Shown piece after piece: positions 52,300 through 64,000 of a stretch of 64,000 nt of DNA; positions within the stretch are counted from its first letter, which is position 1, and each line of letters begins with the position of its first letter. The notes beneath the pieces were generated by a model, which made no database searches, was not told where the DNA came from, and saw nothing but the letters and a program-made list of their open reading frames with translations. Origin of the DNA: Serinus canaria (taxonomy: Eukaryota > Chordata > Aves > Passeriformes > Fringillidae). Made by a program: the position numbers and the translations under genes. The stretch is taken from positions 27,738,093 through 27,802,092 of the forward strand of contig NC_066319.1 in assembly GCF_022539315.1 (NCBI RefSeq), in the 5' to 3' direction.

Positions 52300-52905
52300 C
52301 CACAGACAGGTCTATCCTGTGGCGAATTGTGCCCACATGGCCAAGAAGGCCAACAGTATGCTGCCCTGTGTGGCCAGCAGGACCAGGGTTGAGATCATCC
52401 CCCTGTACTCAGCAAGGTTAGGGCCCACCTTGAGTGCTGTGTCCTGTTCTGGGCCCTCCAATTTAGAAAGGACATTGAGATGCTCAAATGCATCCAGACA
52501 AGAGCAACAAGGCTGGTGAAGGGTCTGGAGCACAAATCCTATGAGGAGGTCAAGGGAGTTGGGGTTCTGCAGCCTAGAGAAGAGCAGGTTCAGGGGAAGC
52601 CCTATCACTCTCCACAACTCCCTGATCTCTTCTCCCAGGTAACCAGTGCTAGGACAAGAGGACCCCGTCTTAAGCTGCACCAGGGAAAGTTTAGGCTGGA
52701 CATGAGAAAGAAATTCTTCACAGAAAGAAGACTGGGCATTGCAATGGGCTGCCCAGGGAGGTGGTGGAGTCACCATCCCTGGAGGTATTTCAGAAAAGTA
52801 CTTCGTACCATGGTCTTGTAGCTGACAAGGTGGTGTTCAGTCATAGGTTGGACTCTATGATGTGAAAAATCATTTCCAACCTAGTTAATTCTGTGTGATT
52901 CTGGT
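52300..52905 (+). mobile_element. CR1 LINE 3' fragment inside the probable PCNX1 3' UTR, antisense to the gene
   Basis: The sequence follows the CR1 3' region in order: a segment like 'tgtggccagcaggaccaggg', 'ccctgtactcagca', 'gtgtcctgttctgggccctc', then 'ctggacatgagaaagaaattc', 'gggaggtggtggagtcaccatccctgg', and a terminal part with 'ttggactctatgatgtg' and 'tttccaacc'. The corresponding open frames are broken, so it is a dead copy. It is 5'-truncated, as is usual for CR1. Since the host gene runs on the minus strand, the insertion is antisense to the transcript. Confidence 0.9.
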
Positions 52906-55798
52906 TTTGTCACTTGCACAGTAGAAACCAAAGACAAACTGTACAAACCAACATACAATCGTATGAATCTTAATGAGTTCAGGAAAATGTTTAGAGTTAA
53001 TTTTCCAAAGCCTTATGGAAGAGTGAAATTCAAACTAGGTGGCTTCTGTTGAGCAGATCTGGAATAGGTATGAGTGCTATGTGAATGGCTTCACAGCAGA
53101 TGTTAGCCGAGTACCTCAAAGGAAATGTTAACCTGTTAGCTGTGTACATTAAAATCCATCTCCTGAAGTCAACATACCAAAAGCCTTATGTTTTATAAAA
53201 AATAGAAATATTCATTGTCTTTGCCCTTAAAAAAAGTCTCTCTCTTTCCCTATCTGTTGTTTGCCAATCTAATTCCAGGCAAATACACATATGCACTAAA
53301 ATTTCCACATTAACAAGCCATTAATTCCTATCACATCTTTTACCAGCAGTGGACATTGTCCTTACCTTGCCCCAAAGAGTGAGAGATTGTTCAGTCAGGG
53401 TTAACATAATGAAAGTTCTTTCAGTCGGCTTTAAAAAAAAAAAAACCAAAAAAAAACCAAAGCAAAAACCCCAAACCTATATATTGGTTTTCAGTCATTT
53501 GTTTACCTCAAGGCTTCAGTCCAACCACATGCAATTAATGTCAAACAGGGGCGTCTTTTCAAACAAACTTCTCTTTTAAATGAAGCAATGTTCCTAGTGA
53601 TACAGATAACCTGTATTAATTAATTAAAGGTATCAATTAATTAAAAGTATTTACCTGAAGGGAAGGACATAGAAAAAAACCTTCACTAAAAGGCCTTCGA
53701 TTCAAAACCTACACATTTTCTTTGTTCCTGATAGCAGCATTACCAGACTGCTACAGAACTTTCATCTTCTGTACTACATTTTCATATATGCAGGAGATTA
53801 ATTCAACTACTCTATAATGTGATACATATGATAAATAATTTTACTGCTCCACATAGTTTCAAAGGTAGCAGATGTGTGAATTTATACCATGATTAAATGG
53901 GACCACATATGAATAAAGTGAACAGTAATATGCAACTTTAAGATGCACAGCATTTCAAGGACAAGTTTGCATAGTCTATGATGCAAGCAAGGTCCCAGTA
54001 TCGTTCACTGGGAACAGGAGCTGGAATTGAGTAGCTATCCGGTACACAGACTTACCCTTTCATGGCCAGATGGCATACAGTGACTTGAGCTGGAATACCA
54101 GTGTTTCTTAGGTAGCTGTTTCTTCCTTTTTTCTTATGCCATGTAATTTCACTCTTACATTAGGTACCTAATGGACAATGTTTCTCTGATGTCAGAGAAT
54201 TAATTATAATAATCTCTGTGGTATATCAGAAGTCTCTTCTAATTACAACACATATTAAGAAGTGGAGGTGACTGGGAAGAAGATGGCTGCTCCCAAAAGC
54301 TAGAACTGTATGCAATTCCCCACAGAGTCCTATATAATTACAGGTCAGAAACAGGAAACAATCACAACAGGTTCGTTTCTTTCTTACGGATTAAGAAAAG
54401 TGAGTCATAGGAACTGCAATTCAAGAACAAACCAGTTTCCCTCTCACACTCCCATGATAGTTCTGAGTTACTTGTTTCCCTGAATACACACTTAAAAAAA
54501 ATACAATAAAACCTAAGATATGTAACACATGAATAATTCAACTTCACAGTTATAAATACTCAAATTACACTTACATAGAATATATAATCACAGAAAATAA
54601 AATTCAAGTCATAGAAAAGAATGAAGACTAAAGGGAAAGAAAAGGCAAGGTGGTAAAAGTGATACAAGTTTAGGGCTGTGCCTTCTATAAAAGATCACTG
54701 AAAGCAGAAGTCAAGTTTTGCTGGGTTCTTTTTTTTTTGTTTGGGAAGTTGTTACTGGTTTTTCTTTTTAAATTGGATAGAATAAAAAAAACACCTTCAA
54801 GCATCTGTGAAGTAATAATGGACCTGCATCTCCCACTACAAAACTAAAACCACTGTGTTTGCCAGAGAAGAGTCAATGAAACAACACAGCCAGCTCTGGG
54901 TGTAAAGAAACTAAGTAGCCATGGCTAGTGAAGGGAAGACAGATGGTAAGTCATATTGGGGCCCTCTTTAAAGCTGGATGTGTTGTACAGGCTTGAGGTA
55001 CCACTGCCACCACAATAAAGTCTGATGTAGCACAGGGATACTCAGGTGCTTTTCTACACATTTGTTATTTTACCATTTATTGTGAAGAGGATGCAGCAAA
55101 TGCACTTGTACGAAATACAGAACATAGAACCAAACCCATGGCACAGCCCTTACCATCAACATGTATATGGAGAGGGAGGGGATTAATCCCAAAGGCAATT
55201 TAAATAATGGTATTTTATATACTTATATTTATATATATAAATAAATGTTCTCAGCAATCTCAGGGTTGTTTTTAGTGCATTGCTGTAAAAAAATTAGTGC
55301 AGTTCTCATTAATGTTTAGCTCATAAGGAATAAGAATCTATACATCTGTTCAGTCTCTTCTTGCCACACCTGAAACCCTTACACTGTTTCACCAAACTGA
55401 AGGTTTGTAGTCAATTTCATTAAAATAAGGTGGATGAATTCCACGCAATCTGTGACAAGACATGGCAATTTTTGGCAAAACAATTAGAAAAATATGAGGT
55501 GCTCTGATCTTAGAACTGAAAAGTTTTTTGATTTAAAGCATTACGCAATGCATAACAAAATTTATAAACAAAAGATATGTCTCAACAAATCTATCCTTCA
55601 TGCAAGTGTTTCTTCAGCAGCTAACAACTTAAAAAAAATTCTTACACTTGTTTATTTGGGGAAAGGGACTTAGACAAATCTGTGTTTCAAGTCCTTTCCT
55701 ACAACCGGACCAAAGTTTTGTGTCCTGGGAGCTGCTTCTTCTGGACCCCTCTCTCTTCTGAATCATTGGAGAAGGGGAAGTTTCAGTCTCAAAGAGAT

Positions 55799-64000
<8,202 letters not shown>

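Larger units (their letters stand above)
51225..55798 (-). other. PCNX1: Probable PCNX1 3' UTR (end unresolved)
   Basis: AT-rich sequence follows the stop codon without any sign of another gene. Minus-strand AATAAA signals occur at 55651-55656 (too near the stop to be the main one), 55076-55081, 51247-51252 and 50451-50456. The 51247 signal is followed by a GT-rich stretch within about 60 bases and the 50451 signal by CTTGTTGT, so either could be the distal site. A long UTR is expected because, as I recall, the human PCNX1 mRNA has several kilobases after the stop. The stretch holds AU-rich segments (around 55205-55250), TTAATTAA-type repeats (53620-53650), an A-rich tract (about 53431-53475) and one CR1 insertion. 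The boundary given is a guess. Confidence 0.45.

Overview
The window is vertebrate nuclear DNA, almost certainly avian and probably from a songbird or near relative. The evidence is a set of CR1-type LINE fragments (the dominant LINE of bird genomes), a solo LTR that I recognise as an ERVL-like family abundant in passerines, spliced exons with GT-AG borders, and a CpG-poor background with isolated CpG-rich patches. There are no bacterial-style genes. Most long open frames are chance or repeat-derived.

The only protein-coding gene I can support is the 3' end of a pecanex-family gene, most likely PCNX1, on the minus strand at the right end. Four exons fit together with consistent splice phases: 62298-62539, 61272-60836, 59468-59328 and 55939-55799 (stop). 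Together they encode about the last 320 residues of a large multi-pass membrane protein: a basic Cys/Gly motif, a long serine-rich linker, and a highly conserved C-terminal tail. The rest of the gene lies beyond the right edge. A long AT-rich 3' UTR probably continues left from 55798 to about 51.2 kb or 50.4 kb, and carries an antisense CR1 insertion.

Left of PCNX1, at 48.58-49.05 kb, is a compact CpG island with good splice donors on both strands and a near-consensus CTCF site. It looks like a promoter, possibly bidirectional, for unrecognised (perhaps non-coding) transcripts. A weaker CpG cluster with a CCAAT box lies at 45.55-45.86 kb, and a third GC-rich patch at about 1.0-1.2 kb.

The remaining 1-48 kb looks intergenic. 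It holds CR1 fragments (11.4, 34.5-35.75, 39.25-40.16 and 46.0 kb, plus a degraded one near 31.8 kb), the solo LTR (9.36-9.94 kb), a candidate second LTR (30.8-31.25 kb), two long tetranucleotide microsatellites (9.07 and 21.43 kb), homopolymer tracts, and a striking near-perfect hairpin at 38.09-38.13 kb. From my recollection of human 14q24 the next gene in this direction would be SIPA1L1, but no exon of it is recognisable here. I found no convincing novel gene system. The best leads are the CpG island with opposed donors and the 38.1 kb hairpin.
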